Assembly: GCF_003284965.1 (NCBI RefSeq)
Contig: NZ_QMEW01000001.1
Location: forward strand, 248,001 to 312,000
DNA length: 64,000 bases
Direction: 5' to 3'
Source: Mycolicibacterium sp. GF69
Lineage (GTDB): Bacteria > Actinomycetota > Actinomycetes > Mycobacteriales > Mycobacteriaceae
The position numbers and the translations under genes were made by a program. Under the pieces are notes generated by a model. That model ran no database searches. It was not told the DNA's origin and worked only from the letters and a program-made list of their open reading frames with translations. This document shows positions 9,831-20,598 of the stretch, piece by piece. Position 1 is the first letter of the stretch. The number at the start of each line of letters is the position of its first letter.

Positions 9831-12800
9831 CAGTTGAACTCCCTTCCACTGTTGTTGCCGGTGCTTTCTGCAACCGCGTCCGCGAACGGGTTGACGAGTT
9901 GCAGGAAGGTCGGGGTATCGCCATCATCGACCAGCATCGCGCGACCCGCAGGCAACCGACGGAACCGGTGGCCGCGAATTTTGCCGCTGTCCTGCGGGTT
10001 ACCCGACAGCATGAGGATCGTCGCCTGCAGCTCGTTGAGGCGACGCAGCAACGGTGCGGTCATCAACGCGTGCGCAGAACCGGTCGCCCGTGCGGTGACG
10101 ATGACGCGCAGGCCCAACTCGTTTGCCTGCGACAACAATCCGATGATGCCGGTCCACGGTCGCTGCCCGACGAACGGACCGCTGACCGCGGGCGCGTCCG
10201 GGATCTGGTCGACGTCGTCGATGATCAGGTAGTGGGTGTGGGTGTCCTCGCCGGACCGGTAGCTCCACCGGCTCAATTCCTGCGAGGAGAGGTTCGCCGG
10301 CGGACGACGGTTCTCGAGCAGTGCGGTCAGCCCCATCATCGCCGGGGTGATCCGGTCGATGTTCGGTGTGTACTCGTTGTCTGGGAACAACGGTTCATCG
10401 ACGAGGTGCAGGCGACGATCGATCACCGTGAACGCCACCCGGTCGGGCGTGGAGTTCTCCCGCAAGGTACGGATCACGTGACGCAGCATCGTCGTCTTGC
10501 CGGACTTGGCATCGCCGAACACCATCAGCAACGGGTTCTGGTCGAACGCCATCGACACGGCCGCGAGATCCTCTTCGCGCTGGCCGATGACGATCCGTTC
10601 CGGTGCCGGATACAGCGGAGCCAGCGCGCTCGGCGCAAGATCGTGCGGCAGCAGCCGCACCGGCGGCGCGCCGGCGCCGCGATGGCGCGCGTTGATCACC
10701 GCGATGTCCCGCAGTGACGGCTCGGCGAACAGGAAGTGCTCGGCTGCCATGGTCAGGCCGCGACCGGGCTGATCGGCGGGCACCGCTTCGGCGGGCCGCC
10801 GCAGCGCACCGGTGACCCGGACATTGCTGTCGCGGGCGTCGGAGAGTTTCAGCTCGAGGCGTAGCCCGAGGCCGTCACGCATCGCCAGCGGCACCTCGAG
10901 CCAGTTCGGGGTGGTCACGACGACGTGGATGCCGTAGGACATCCCGGTGTTGACCAGTTCGGTGACCTTGGCCAGCAACGGGTTCCGCGTGTTGAAGGTG
11001 TCGGTGTTGTCGCGGCTGAACGCGTACAGGTTGTCGATCACCAGGAAGACTTCGCCGTACTCGTCGCGCCGGCCGTTGCCCGATTGACCGTGCGCTTGGC
11101 GGGCGCGCAGCAGCTGTTCGAGCTCGCCGAACGTGCGCCGGATGCGCTCGGGTTCCAACGGCGAGGCGACACTGCCGACGTGAGCCAGATCCTGCAGAGA
11201 TCGGAGCTGACCGCCGCCGTAGTCCAGGCAGTAGAACGTGACGTCGCGCGGCGTGTGCAGGGCGGCCGCGGACAGGATGAACGTCTGCAGCGCAGTCGTC
11301 TTACCCGACTTCGGCCCACCGTGGATCAGCACATTGGCCGCCGCGGACCTGGCATCGAAGATCAGCGGGTCGCGCCGCATCGCGAACGGCCGGTCGATTT
11401 CGCCGAGTGGCCAGCGCAATTCGCGCTCGGCGACATCGACGCGGGCGACCAACTCGTCGAGCGGAATCGAATCCTCCAGCGGCGGCAGCCACAGCCGCGG
11501 CGCCTTCGGTCCGTAGTGCGCGAGCTGATCGCCGATGGTGGCGATGAGCTTGCGGGGAGCGCGCTCCTCGTGAGCGGCCGGATCGGACATGATGACGGTC
11601 TCGGCGGGCGCTTCGACGTGACCCGCGGTGAACGGTTGCGGCATCGGAACCGATTGCACCACAACGGACTTCTCGATCCGAGGCGGATCATATATGCCGT
11701 CGACATAAGTGCTGCGAAACTTGACCGGCATGGCCCCGGGCGTCGGCACCAGGAAGCCCTCACCCTTGTGTTCGGGGCCGGCCTCGATGTGAAACGCGTC
11801 CTCCACCCCGATGATCTGGCGGCTGACGGCCGGGCTGGCCACCTTGAGCCCGATGCGATACGAGGTGTTCTTGTCGATGTCCTTGATCCGGCCCACGTCC
11901 AGCGTCTGCGAAGCGAACAGGATGTGGATGCGGAACGAACGTCCCTTGCGCGCGACGTAGTCGAACAGGTCGGCGTACTCAGGGTGATCCGACAGCATCA
12001 GGGAGAACTCGTCGGCGACGATGAGCAGTGTGGGCAGGGGCGGAAGATCGTGGCCCGCCGACATGGCGGCTTCGTACTCGAGCACCGAGTTGAACGCGCT
12101 GCCCTGCACCCGGCGCCCGGCTTCCATCAACAGTTGCTCGCGCCGGGCCACCTCGCCGCGCAGGGTGTCGGCGAACCGGTCGGCGAGCGAACGCTTCTCG
12201 GCCATGTTCGAGATCACCGCGACCACCTGCGGGAAGTCGCGGAAAATGTCGGCTCCGGCCTCACCCTTGAAGTCGGCGTAGATCACGATCAGCCGGTCGG
12301 CGGAGTGAGTAGTCAACAGCGCCAACAGGATCGACATCAGCGTCTGTGATTTACCCGAGCCGGTCATGCCGATCATCAGGCCGTGCGGGCCCATGCCGCC
12401 CTCCGCCTCGTCCTTGAGGTCGAAGGCGAGCGGTTCACCGGTCGCGGTCACACCGATGGGCACCCGCAGTTCGTCGGCACGCGCCCGCGGCGCCCACAGA
12501 CTCGCCACGTCGAGCGCGGCGGCATCCGGGATGCCGAGCAGTGTGGAGAAGGTGGCGACACCGGCGCTGCCGGTGCGGGCATGGCTCGGGTTGGAGTCCC
12601 ACTTCGAGAGCCGGCGCGCGATGTGGCGCGCGGTCGCGGCGTCGAGATGGTCGGCGGCGTCGACGTACGACTGGAAGCCACCGGTCTGCCACCGCTGCAG
12701 CTTTCCGTCGCTCAAGCGCAGTATCGGCCGCTCCGGATCGGCGTACTGCTCCCGGTGCGGGGGTTCGGCGATGCGCTGCACCAGCGTCACCCCGGTCAGC

Positions 12801-13801
12801 CCGCCGCGCGGGATTAGTGCGGCGGTGTCCACATCGGGATCGTCGACGACGATCAGCAGATGTTTGGCTTCCGCTTCGTCGTCGCCGGCGCCGAACGCCG
12901 ATCGGTCATCGAGTGCCGGTGCCAGCAGCGAGCGCAGTTCACCGATATCGGAGGTCAGGTAGCGGGCTGGGCCCGCCCCGTCGACCGCACCGGGAACGTC
13001 GTTGTGCGGCAACCACTTGAGCCACGCCCAGTCATCGCTCTCGATGTCCGGCGCGAGCAGCGCGATTCCGAGCACCGCCGGGTCGTGCCAGGTGACCGCC
13101 TGGGCGATCCAGGCGCGCAGCGACCCTCGAACCTCGTCGGGTTCGCCGAGGACCGTGATGCGGGAGACCTTGCCGAGGTCGATACCGGTCGGCGCGGCAC
13201 GCACCGTCCGCTGCACATCGAGAAGTGCCCGTAACGTGCTGTGCGACACCGGTTCCAGGTCGACCTCGTCCGCGCTGTCCTTCACCCGCAGCGTGGCGTT
13301 GAGCGGGACGTCGTGCAATCCGAGCCGCACCACCAGGAAGTCGGAGTCATGCGGATCGCGTTCCCACTGTCGACGCGTGCCGGGCACATCGATGAGGAGC
13401 CCCGGATCCGGATGCGACCACTCCAGCGCGGCACGCTGCTCGGCGGCGTGCGCGCGCACATTGTCTCGGACCACCGACAGATAGCGAAGGTAGTCGGCCC
13501 GCTCGGCGTCGACTTCCTCGGTGCGCATCTTGTTGTCGGTTCCGCGGTAGAGCGCGGTGGCGGCCAACAGCAGTACGAACGGGAAGAACAGCGTTGTCGG
13601 CGAGATCAGCCGCATGCCCGTCGCGAACAGCGCGACGATCATCCCCACGATCAGGATGACGATCAGGTACGGGAGCACCCGTCGCAGCAGCGACGGCGGG
13701 ATCACCCGGGGCAGCTCGGGCGGCGCTTCGATGGTGATGGTGCCCTTGCGCGTCGTCGGCACCGGGATGCGGCGACGCGCCTCGAAAATGAGTCTGCTCA
13801 C
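9830..13801 (-). CDS. eccC3: ESX-3 motor ATPase EccC3
   Basis: 1323 residues from GTG 13801, overlapping the eccB3 stop by 4 bases; M. tuberculosis EccC3 is about 1330. Two membrane helices (about 43-62 and 69-86) precede a DUF region and three FtsK/SpoIIIE-like ATPase domains. Walker A motifs are GMTGSGKS (478-485), GGPKSGKTT (828-836) and GDAKSGKTT (1096-1104). Walker B-type strands are [15 protein letters not shown] and HYLIIDD. All three nucleotide sites look intact. EccC recognises the export signal on substrates and powers transport. A single polypeptide, as in ESX-3, rather than the split form of ESX-1. Confidence 0.96.
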   Translation of the reverse strand: MSRLIFEARRRIPVPTTRKGTITIEAPPELPRVIPPSLLRRVLPYLIVILIVGMIVALFATGMRLISPTTLFFPFVLLLAATALYRGTDNKMRTEEVDAERADYLRYLSVVRDNVRAHAAEQRAALEWSHPDPGLLIDVPGTRRQWERDPHDSDFLVVRLGLHDVPLNATLRVKDSADEVDLEPVSHSTLRALLDVQRTVRAAPTGIDLGKVSRITVLGEPDEVRGSLRAWIAQAVTWHDPAVLGIALLAPDIESDDWAWLKWLPHNDVPGAVDGAGPARYLTSDIGELRSLLAPALDDRSAFGAGDDEAEAKHLLIVVDDPDVDTAALIPRGGLTGVTLVQRIAEPPHREQYADPERPILRLSDGKLQRWQTGGFQSYVDAADHLDAATARHIARRLSKWDSNPSHARTGSAGVATFSTLLGIPDAAALDVASLWAPRARADELRVPIGVTATGEPLAFDLKDEAEGGMGPHGLMIGMTGSGKSQTLMSILLALLTTHSADRLIVIYADFKGEAGADIFRDFPQVVAVISNMAEKRSLADRFADTLRGEVARREQLLMEAGRRVQGSAFNSVLEYEAAMSAGHDLPPLPTLLIVADEFSLMLSDHPEYADLFDYVARKGRSFRIHILFASQTLDVGRIKDIDKNTSYRIGLKVASPAVSRQIIGVEDAFHIEAGPEHKGEGFLVPTPGAMPVKFRSTYVDGIYDPPRIEKSVVVQSVPMPQPFTAGHVEAPAETVIMSDPAAHEERAPRKLIATIGDQLAHYGPKAPRLWLPPLEDSIPLDELVARVDVAERELRWPLGEIDRPFAMRRDPLIFDARSAAANVLIHGGPKSGKTTALQTFILSAAALHTPRDVTFYCLDYGGGQLRSLQDLAHVGSVASPLEPERIRRTFGELEQLLRARQAHGQSGNGRRDEYGEVFLVIDNLYAFSRDNTDTFNTRNPLLAKVTELVNTGMSYGIHVVVTTPNWLEVPLAMRDGLGLRLELKLSDARDSNVRVTGALRRPAEAVPADQPGRGLTMAAEHFLFAEPSLRDIAVINARHRGAGAPPVRLLPHDLAPSALAPLYPAPERIVIGQREEDLAAVSMAFDQNPLLMVFGDAKSGKTTMLRHVIRTLRENSTPDRVAFTVIDRRLHLVDEPLFPDNEYTPNIDRITPAMMGLTALLENRRPPANLSSQELSRWSYRSGEDTHTHYLIIDDVDQIPDAPAVSGPFVGQRPWTGIIGLLSQANELGLRVIVTARATGSAHALMTAPLLRRLNELQATILMLSGNPQDSGKIRGHRFRRLPAGRAMLVDDGDTPTFLQLVNPFADAVAESTGNNSGREFN

Positions 13802-15375
13802 GGACTTTCCCTCACGGCGGCGGGTCGGGGGTCGGCGGCCAGAGCGTCGTGGGCCAGCAACGCGTCGCCGCGCGACAGCGTCGGGCCGGGCGCGAACTGG
13901 CTCAGCATCGACCATGGAATCGGTACTGCGGGCGGGGTGAGCCCGAGCGCGGAGATGGTGTCGGAATTGGTGTCCAAGTCACCGGCTTCGTCGAGGCCGT
14001 AGCGCACGCCGACGTCGCTGAGCCAGAAGGCTGCGCCGCCGGCGGCCGACGTCGAGACTCCCCCGCCGTCCTGGCCGACCGTCTGAACCAGGTAGCCGCT
14101 ACCGGGTGTCAGCGCCACCCGGTCCGCGGTGGTGCCGGAACCGGCGCCGACCAGCGGGACGGTACGCAGTTCGTCGGCGATGGGCAGCGTGACACCGGAG
14201 CGGAGGTCCAGCCTTGCGCTCGTGGCATCGGCGGCGCGGGTCCATCGAGCACACGTCAGCGGTGCGTCCGCGGCTTCGACGAGCGAAAGCTGTTGGCGGG
14301 GATACGCATCGGTGTCGATGACGTCAGCTACGGGCAGGCGGGCGATGTCGTCGGCGCCGAGGCGCGGGGGCTGATCCAGCCCGAACGAGTTCGTATTGCG
14401 CATGATCGCAGCGATCACCGGTGAGATCGGCTGCAGGCCGTCGCTGAGCACCGCGTAGTGGCGCAGCGTGTTGTCAGCGGCGAAGGCGGCCACCACCGCG
14501 CCGACCGGTGCGGGCACCGGCAGCGGGTACCGCGGCGGCTCGCCGGCGCCCTGGACCGCGGGCGGGATCAGGGCGGGTGCCTCCGGCACCGCGTTGAACA
14601 GACCCGGCGCAATCGGACGGGCGTCGAGCGGCCCGGTGCCCAGGCCCAGAGCGCTGGTGACCGCGCGATCATTGATGTCGATCGGGCTGCGCCGCCCATT
14701 CCACATCAGCCAGGTGCCGGCGTTCGGACCGCTCGGGTTGGCGACCAGGATCGCCTGGTCGTCGGGAAGCGGAACCGCGCGCTCGCCGCCGTCGCTCAGC
14801 GCGCCCGCGATCATCGTGACACCGACAGCGGGTCCCGAAACGCCATCGCACACCGTCCAGTCGGCGTCACGAGAGGTGTTCTGCACCATGCGTTCGGGGG
14901 CGCCGGGAATACCGATCAGGTTGCCGCGGGGGAACTGGTCGATCTCGCTCGTTTTGACCTGCGAGGGGTTGTCCGGCCGGCCGGCGATCAGGCGTGCCGA
15001 GGTCAGGTTCAAGACGGGGTGCAGTTGCTCGCCCAGGCGGACGTAGAGCGCCGAGGTGGTGCGGTCGGCCAGAATCGCGTCGTTGCCCGCCACCCCGCCG
15101 GGACGGATCAGGGAAAACACGAAGCACGCCGCGAGCCCGGTGATCAACACCAGCGCACCTACTAGCACCGAACGGCTCTGGGTGCGGAGCGGATCGACGA
15201 GCATGCGGGTGTCGTGCAAGGCGACGCCGGATGCGATGCGGCGCATGATGAATCGCCATCCGGTCACCTGATGGCGGGTGACGAACCCGCGGCGGTACAC
15301 GACCCGGTCGGGGTTCTCGTTGGTCGGCGTTCGCGAAGTGAACGCACGACGATCGGAATTGTCGGGCATGGTCAT
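13798..15375 (-). CDS. eccB3: ESX-3 core component EccB3
   Basis: 525 residues. A cytosolic N-terminus ([20 protein letters not shown]) is followed by one membrane helix (about 70-90) and a large periplasmic domain. The PGGVAGN after the helix, the paired cysteines ([14 protein letters not shown]) and the [11 protein letters not shown] strand are typical of EccB. ATG 15375 overlaps the eccA3 stop by 4 bases (ATGA). A second in-frame ATG lies 6 bases further. EccB contacts MycP in the periplasm and forms the core of the secretion complex. Confidence 0.95.
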   Translation of the reverse strand: MTMPDNSDRRAFTSRTPTNENPDRVVYRRGFVTRHQVTGWRFIMRRIASGVALHDTRMLVDPLRTQSRSVLVGALVLITGLAACFVFSLIRPGGVAGNDAILADRTTSALYVRLGEQLHPVLNLTSARLIAGRPDNPSQVKTSEIDQFPRGNLIGIPGAPERMVQNTSRDADWTVCDGVSGPAVGVTMIAGALSDGGERAVPLPDDQAILVANPSGPNAGTWLMWNGRRSPIDINDRAVTSALGLGTGPLDARPIAPGLFNAVPEAPALIPPAVQGAGEPPRYPLPVPAPVGAVVAAFAADNTLRHYAVLSDGLQPISPVIAAIMRNTNSFGLDQPPRLGADDIARLPVADVIDTDAYPRQQLSLVEAADAPLTCARWTRAADATSARLDLRSGVTLPIADELRTVPLVGAGSGTTADRVALTPGSGYLVQTVGQDGGGVSTSAAGGAAFWLSDVGVRYGLDEAGDLDTNSDTISALGLTPPAVPIPWSMLSQFAPGPTLSRGDALLAHDALAADPRPAAVRESP

Positions 15376-17189
15376 TCGGGCACCGCCAAGCCAAGGCCGC
15401 GCAGCAGCGGATCCGCGGACCGGGTGACGTCCTCGTCGGTGATGGTCATGAGCTCGTCATCTGTGAAGTCGTCGGAATCGGAGTGGTCGAGCCGGTATTC
15501 GCGCTCTTCCTCGGACCGCTCGACCAGGTTGCGGACGAACCGGCCGTTACCGGCGATGTCGAGGTTGCGCCTCTGGACGCCGGCCGCATCCGGCGTCGTC
15601 ACCGAAGCCAGTTGGCCGAACAGGCTTTCCATGTGTGCGAGCGCCGCCGGTTCGAAGATGCTGTCACGCTTTTCGGCCATCCGGACCGCGATCTCGACCA
15701 GTTCGTGCGCAGAGTACGACGGGAAGTCGATGCTGCGGGTGAAACGGGACCGCAGACCCTCGTTCGTGTCGAGGAACGCGTCGAGGTCTTTGCGGTAACC
15801 GGCGACGATGACGACCAGCCGCTCGCGGTCGTTCTCCATCCGCGCCAGCAGGGTATCGATCGCAACGAGGCCGAAGTCGTTCTTGGCGCCGGTCGAAACC
15901 AGCGCATACGCCTCGTCGAGGAACAGCACGCCGTCGAGCGCGCTGTCGATGATCGCGTTGGTCTTGGCCTCGGTCTCGCCGATGTGCTGACCGATGAGGT
16001 CGGCACGGTGCACTTCGCGGACCGTCTCCTTCTTGAGAATGCCCAGGCCGCAGTAGATCTTTGCGACGACGCGCGCGATCGTGGTCTTACCGGTGCCGGG
16101 CGGGCCCGCGAACACCAGGTGGTTGGTGCGCTGGGCCACGGTCAGGCCGCGTTCCTGGCGGCGGATCGCCATCGCGACCGAACTCTTCAGCCGCGCGACC
16201 TGATACTTGACCTCTTCGAGGCCGATGAACTCGGCGAGCTCGGCCTCCGCCTCGATCAGCAGGTGGGCCTTGCGCTCCTTGGCGCCGGGGTCGACGAAGT
16301 CGGCCTCGTTCGGTTCGGTGGCGGGATCCCACAGATCGGCGCGGCCCTCGATACGGGCCGCCGTGGTCGGCACGATGCCATACGAGGTGTCCGACAGCGC
16401 GAGCTCGACCTGCTCGTTCTCGGGGTTGGCCGCGTAGAGCTCGGCGAGCACGTCGGCGGCGTCGAGTTCCTCGCCTTGCGCGCGCAGACACAGCGCCTTG
16501 ACCAGGGTCCCGTCCACGGTCGCGACATCGACCGGCCCGGCCGGCTCTTCGAGGTGGGACAGCGCGGGGGCGTACATGCCGAGGCGTGCCAGCGAGGTGC
16601 CGAGCGCGACACGCGCCGCGTGTGCGTACGTCTCGTCCAAGCGCGCGTCGTTCACGATCGGGGTGATCAGCCGGACCACATCCGACCAGCGTTCCGCGCG
16701 GTGGTACATCGCGACCCGCACCCACCGCGCGTCCAGCCAGCTCGGGCGTCGGGCGATCAGTGGTTCGACCAACTCATCGGCCGCGACGAAATCGCCGGCG
16801 TCACATAGTGTTACGGCGTAAGCCAGCTGAAACTCGTCGGGCGTGGACGCCGGGAATTTCAGGTAGAGCCCGGTGTCGTAGGTAAACCCCAGGACGCCCT
16901 CGTCGAGTTGTACGTGGCGCTGCAGCACACCGGCCGTGGCAACGTTCCGGAAGATCGCTTCGAGAACCCTGGCATCGGTATCACCGGCGGCCGCCAGGCC
17001 GGTCCATGCGTCGCACTGGTCACGGGCGATGCGGGTCAGCTCGGCGAAACCGGACCGCGCGGCGACCGGGTCCGGCGGGCGCCGGCGGTCGTGCACGGTC
17101 AGCCCGAGCGCTCGGCAACAGGTGGCGAACCGACTCACCACGTCGTGGTCAACGCGCGAAGTCGCAGCAAAATCGGTTGGTAGCGGCAC
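15372..17189 (-). CDS. eccA3: ESX-3 AAA+ ATPase EccA3
   Basis: 605 residues from GTG 17189, chosen because GGGGAG lies 9 bases upstream. The longer ATG 17243 start would place coding sequence over the iron boxes. An N-terminal TPR-like helical region (about 1-300) is followed by a CbbX-type AAA+ module. Walker A is AGPPGTGKTT (361-370), Walker B is GVLFLDEAYA (420-429), sensor/arginine region GLRSRFTRSIDF. EccA proteins are cytosolic ATPases thought to recycle EspG chaperones from PE/PPE substrates. First gene of the ESX-3 operon. Confidence 0.95.
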   Translation of the reverse strand: MPLPTDFAATSRVDHDVVSRFATCCRALGLTVHDRRRPPDPVAARSGFAELTRIARDQCDAWTGLAAAGDTDARVLEAIFRNVATAGVLQRHVQLDEGVLGFTYDTGLYLKFPASTPDEFQLAYAVTLCDAGDFVAADELVEPLIARRPSWLDARWVRVAMYHRAERWSDVVRLITPIVNDARLDETYAHAARVALGTSLARLGMYAPALSHLEEPAGPVDVATVDGTLVKALCLRAQGEELDAADVLAELYAANPENEQVELALSDTSYGIVPTTAARIEGRADLWDPATEPNEADFVDPGAKERKAHLLIEAEAELAEFIGLEEVKYQVARLKSSVAMAIRRQERGLTVAQRTNHLVFAGPPGTGKTTIARVVAKIYCGLGILKKETVREVHRADLIGQHIGETEAKTNAIIDSALDGVLFLDEAYALVSTGAKNDFGLVAIDTLLARMENDRERLVVIVAGYRKDLDAFLDTNEGLRSRFTRSIDFPSYSAHELVEIAVRMAEKRDSIFEPAALAHMESLFGQLASVTTPDAAGVQRRNLDIAGNGRFVRNLVERSEEEREYRLDHSDSDDFTDDELMTITDEDVTRSADPLLRGLGLAVPE

Positions 17190-17206
17190 GCGCCGGATCT
17201 CCCCGT

Positions 17207-17256
17207 AGTTATGGCAGGCTAACTTTCCGCCCGAAGTTAGCATTGACTAAGCTAAC
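17207..17256 (-). promoter_or_regulatory. Two IdeR-like iron boxes before eccA3
   Basis: Bases 17236-17256 read GTTAGC-N9-GCTAAC, a perfect 6-base-arm inverted repeat. Within it I count 14 of 19 matches to the IdeR consensus TTAGGTTAGGCTAACCTAA. A second dyad, AGTTA-N8-TAACT, lies at 17207-17224, in phase about 30 bases nearer the start codon. IdeR represses ESX-3 in iron-replete mycobacteria (established), so the pair is probably the iron operator. I see no match to the Zur box that accompanies it in M. tuberculosis. Confidence 0.75.
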
Positions 17257-17296
17257 TTGTACAGACGCACGGGTCGCCATCAACGAGTGGCGCGGC

Positions 17297-18181
17297 TCAC
17301 GCCTTGATAGCGCTGACCAGACTGATCGTGCTGGTCATCGCGCCCGCCTCGGAGTCCTCCGCCGGTACCGGCCGGCCGTTCGCGCGCAGCCAGTCCGGCA
17401 ACGGTGTGGCCTCGGCACGCCACCCACGCGCGCCGAACCACTGCGCGGCGGCCTCGTGCTGTTCGTTGTAGACGAGGTTGAAGAACGTGTTCTCGTCACC
17501 GGCGGCGCGTTCCTCTTCCCGCTTGGCTTCAAACGCCGCGGCGTCCATCGGCGACGCCTCCTCCACGGCGGCACGGCTCCCCGGCGCGGCCAGGGAGTCG
17601 ATCCCGGTGAACAGTTGGCGCTGCGCGCCGGCGGGCAGGTAGATCAGCAGACCCTCGGCGATCCAGGCGGACGGCTTGGCCGGGTCGAACCCGTTGTCGC
17701 GCAGGGCTTGCGGCCAGTCGTCGCGGAGGTCGACCGCGACCTCGCGGCGCGCGGCCCGCGGGGTGTGCCCCGCGAGCGTCTGCTGTTTGAATTCGAGCAC
17801 CTGGGGCTGGTCCAGCTCGAACACCACGGTGCCGTCGGCCCAGTCGAGGCGGTACGCGCGCGAGTCCAGACCAGCGGCCAGCAGCACGATCTGCCCGATG
17901 CCGGCCTCGGCAGCACGGAAATAGCTGTCGAAGTACTTGGTGCGAACGCCCTGGAAGTTGACGAAGTCCACACCGAACTCGGTTCGAAGCGCGTGCTCGG
18001 GGGCTCTCCCGTCGAGCAACTCGGCCCACTCACCGCCGACGGCGCGGCAGAAGACTTCGGCGAACGGGTCGACGGCGACGGGGTCGGGTTTCTGCGCCTC
18101 CAGGGCGCGGGCGGCCGCGACGAACAGGGCGGTCGAACCCACGCTGGTGGTGATGTCCCAGCTGTCGTTATCGGTACGCAT
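17297..18181 (-). CDS. SAM-dependent methyltransferase, TIGR00027 family
   Basis: 294 residues from ATG 18181. Family marks are [25 protein letters not shown], the SAM loop [14 protein letters not shown] and [11 protein letters not shown]. This is the large mycobacterial family of putative SAM methyltransferases with unknown acceptors; Rv0281 sits next to ESX-3 in M. tuberculosis, supporting orthology. The gene ends 107 bases upstream of the eccA3 start and is in the same direction, but the iron boxes in between imply separate control of ESX-3. Confidence 0.88.
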   Translation of the reverse strand: MRTDNDSWDITTSVGSTALFVAAARALEAQKPDPVAVDPFAEVFCRAVGGEWAELLDGRAPEHALRTEFGVDFVNFQGVRTKYFDSYFRAAEAGIGQIVLLAAGLDSRAYRLDWADGTVVFELDQPQVLEFKQQTLAGHTPRAARREVAVDLRDDWPQALRDNGFDPAKPSAWIAEGLLIYLPAGAQRQLFTGIDSLAAPGSRAAVEEASPMDAAAFEAKREEERAAGDENTFFNLVYNEQHEAAAQWFGARGWRAEATPLPDWLRANGRPVPAEDSEAGAMTSTISLVSAIKA

Positions 18182-18231
18182 GAGCTCTTTTGTACGCCGC
18201 CATCCTGACAGCGCGGTGCCCCGGCGCGGTT

Positions 18232-19122
18232 CTAGACCAGTGGCCGACCTGTGCGGACGCGCCGATCCAGATCCTTGAGCAGCACGTTGAACGGGAACTG
18301 CCGGACGAAGCGCGGCATCACGTTGTTGACGCGGCCCAGCGCGGCCATCACGCGGTTGAACCGGCGCTGTTTGGCCGCGTCCCAGGGCAACCCCATCTCG
18401 TCGCGGAACCGCTGAGGCAGAAAGCCGGTCGTGATGAAGAGGTTGACGGCGTCGGTGCGCTGCTGCAGCCATCCGGGCGCCTTGACGTTGCCGATCCGGC
18501 CCGCCGCGATCGGCCAGAGGTACTCGCGCACCGCGTCGTCGATGTGCACCTTGTCGAGCGACTCTTGCCAGTACTCGTCGAAGGCTTTGCGGTCGGCCGG
18601 CCACATCTCGGCGGGCACCTGCAGGGTGGTGCCCAGCGCAGCGCCGTCACGGTAGTGGCGGTCGGCGGACTCGTCATCCATCTCCCCGACGAAAATCCGG
18701 TACACGTCGACGAAGCCTTTGTACAGGCAAGCGGCCACCCACAATTGCAGGTCCTTGTTGAACGCGTTGTATTCGACCGGGCTGTCCGGAAGCGAGTACA
18801 CCTCGGCGTGCGACCGGTTGACCGCGCGCCGGTAGATCGCCTTCTGCTCGTCGCTGCCCGCGAGCGCCACGGCGAGGTAGGTGAACGTGGTGCGCGCCCG
18901 TTTGATGGGGTGCCGGTCGGCGCGGCCGCTCTCGACGCGGCTGTCCTTGACGCCGTAGCCGACGCCGGGCAGCGCGAGCTCCATGATCACGTTGGCCGGC
19001 CCGGACAGCAGCCCGATGCCGAGCATGGCGTCCTCCGGCGCGACGTTTCGCCGCAGGGACGCCCCGGGCAGTGGCGGGTCGTTGACCGCTCGCCCGACGT
19101 GGTCGATCGGCTCGGAGACCAT
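18232..19122 (-). CDS. DUF2236 oxygenase MpaB-like protein
   Basis: 296 residues, Rv0276-like. DUF2236 proteins relate to latex-clearing and MpaB oxygenases that bind haem through histidines. Here the region [36 protein letters not shown] and [23 protein letters not shown] carry the conserved pattern. Substrate unknown. It is divergent from a TetR regulator over an 81-base gap that holds a small palindrome, so repression by that TetR is a reasonable inference. Confidence 0.82.
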   Translation of the reverse strand: MVSEPIDHVGRAVNDPPLPGASLRRNVAPEDAMLGIGLLSGPANVIMELALPGVGYGVKDSRVESGRADRHPIKRARTTFTYLAVALAGSDEQKAIYRRAVNRSHAEVYSLPDSPVEYNAFNKDLQLWVAACLYKGFVDVYRIFVGEMDDESADRHYRDGAALGTTLQVPAEMWPADRKAFDEYWQESLDKVHIDDAVREYLWPIAAGRIGNVKAPGWLQQRTDAVNLFITTGFLPQRFRDEMGLPWDAAKQRRFNRVMAALGRVNNVMPRFVRQFPFNVLLKDLDRRVRTGRPLV

Positions 19123-19149
19123 GGGTAACCCCTATCGCGCAAATGTGAG

Positions 19150-19159
19150 AACACGTGTT
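19150..19159. promoter_or_regulatory. Candidate TetR operator
   Basis: AACACGTGTT is a perfect 10-base palindrome in the gap between the divergent DUF2236 and TetR genes, 27 bases before the first and 44 before the second start. A regulator encoded beside the gene it controls often binds such a site. There is no direct proof. Confidence 0.4.
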
Positions 19160-19203
19160 TCCTGATATTGCCACCGCTCCGTGACGGGTGTCAAGATGTC
19201 GAT

Positions 19204-19824
19204 ATGGCCCAGGTCCGCCCCTACCGCGGCGTCGACGCGACCGAGCGTCTCGCGCAGCGCCGCCGCCGCCTGTTCGAGGCGGGCCTCGATCTGCTCGGCG
19301 CGGCCGGGCAGGATCCCGCGGAGCTGACGGTGCGGGCCATCTGCGCCCAGGCCGGCCTGGGGGTCCGCTACTTCTACGAGACGTTCACCGACAAGGACGA
19401 CTTCGCCGGGCAGGTCTACGACTGGGTGATCGCCGAGATCGCCGCGACGACGCAGGCGGCGGTCGCCGCCGCGCCGCTGCGGGACCAGTCACGCGTGGCG
19501 ATGGCGAACATCGTGCGAACCATCGCCGCCGATCAGCGCGTGGGCCGCCTGGTCTTCAGCGTCCAGTTGTCCAACGCGGTGATCGTGCGCAAACGCGCGG
19601 AGTCCACGGCCCTCTTCGCGGCACTGCTGCTGCAACACGCGGGCGCACTCGGCACCCACGACAACGAACTCGACGCGGCGACAGCGCATTTCACCGTCGG
19701 CGGGGTCGGTCAGACGATCAGCGCGTGGCTGGCGGGCACGCTTCGACTCGACAGCGACGAACTCGTCGACCGGCTCGCCGGGAGCATCGACGCGGTCGCG
19801 GGTCTACCGGCAGCAGAGATCTAG
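19204..19824 (+). CDS. TetR-family transcriptional regulator
   Basis: 206 residues from ATG 19204; an in-frame start at 19168 would add 12 unlikely residues. The N-terminal helix-turn-helix is LTVRAICAQAGLGVRYFYETFTDKDDFAGQVYDWV. The ligand-binding half is all-helical. It corresponds to Rv0275c, with the same DUF2236 gene divergent and the VOC gene convergent 3 bases away. The likely targets are itself and the DUF2236 gene; the inducer is unknown. Confidence 0.88.
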   Translation: MAQVRPYRGVDATERLAQRRRRLFEAGLDLLGAAGQDPAELTVRAICAQAGLGVRYFYETFTDKDDFAGQVYDWVIAEIAATTQAAVAAAPLRDQSRVAMANIVRTIAADQRVGRLVFSVQLSNAVIVRKRAESTALFAALLLQHAGALGTHDNELDAATAHFTVGGVGQTISAWLAGTLRLDSDELVDRLAGSIDAVAGLPAAEI

Positions 19825-19827
19825 GGA

Positions 19828-20403
19828 CTAAGCGGTCACCCTCGGGCGCCGGTCAGCAGCCGTCTTCGGCGTCGCCTTGGCGTCGCTGTCGACGAATTCT
19901 CTGGTCCAACAAGCGAATTCGAGCGTGATACCGTCGGGGTCGAGGAAGTAGAAGGACCGGACGTAGACGCCGGGGTGCACGGTCGGTGAGACCTGCGCCT
20001 CGCTCTCGTCGTGGTTGAGCACCGGTCCGACGCGCACGCCCTTGTCCTTCAGGCGCTGCCGGTACTCGTCGAACTTTTCGGCGGGCACATGAAACGCCAG
20101 GTGATTCATGGTGCTGACCGCGCTCACGATGTCGCCGATTCCCGGGATCGCCTCCGGCGACGAGACGCCCGGCACGCGGTCCGGCGCGTCGGCGAACCAG
20201 AAGAACGCGACGCAGTCGCCGTTGCCCGCATCGAAGAAGAAGTGCTGCCCCATACCGCCCGGCAGGTCCAGCGACTTGATCAACGGCATCCCGAGAATGT
20301 TGCTGTAGAAATCGACGGTTTTCGCCATGTCCGAGCACACCAAGGCCACATGATTAATTCCCCCGAGTTCGAACTCGGAATTCGGATTGTCGGGCCTGAT
20401 CAC
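19828..20403 (-). CDS. VOC / glyoxalase superfamily protein
   Basis: 191 residues from GTG 20403, which has a near-perfect AGGAGG six bases upstream. Two betaalphabetabetabeta modules are visible: GGINHVALVCSDMAKTVDFYSNILG and MNHLAFHVPAEKFDEYRQRLKDKG. Metal-ligand candidates are the His in INHVAL, the His in NHLAFHV and the Glu in DGITLEFACW, so this may be a metal-dependent dioxygenase or lyase. It is the Rv0274 equivalent. Substrate unknown. Confidence 0.87.
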   Translation of the reverse strand: MIRPDNPNSEFELGGINHVALVCSDMAKTVDFYSNILGMPLIKSLDLPGGMGQHFFFDAGNGDCVAFFWFADAPDRVPGVSSPEAIPGIGDIVSAVSTMNHLAFHVPAEKFDEYRQRLKDKGVRVGPVLNHDESEAQVSPTVHPGVYVRSFYFLDPDGITLEFACWTREFVDSDAKATPKTAADRRPRVTA

Positions 20404-20598
20404 CTGGCGCCTCCTAGCGCGAATCTCTGGCCAGAAACGTAAATCGAATTTAGCATCAGGTGCAATCTCGAGCAATGACGAACGGACGGGCGCACCTATG
20501 ACGATCGTCCCGCTGACCATCGGGTTGATCGTCACCATCGCTGAAAATGCTCATTCCCATGCCCTTTGGGTTGCGGAGCACGCACACCGGGGAGCGAA

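Noticed and set aside
17190..17243. Longer eccA3 start at ATG 17243
   Set aside because: It would place codons across the iron boxes, and the GTG at 17189 has a clear GGGGAG ribosome site.
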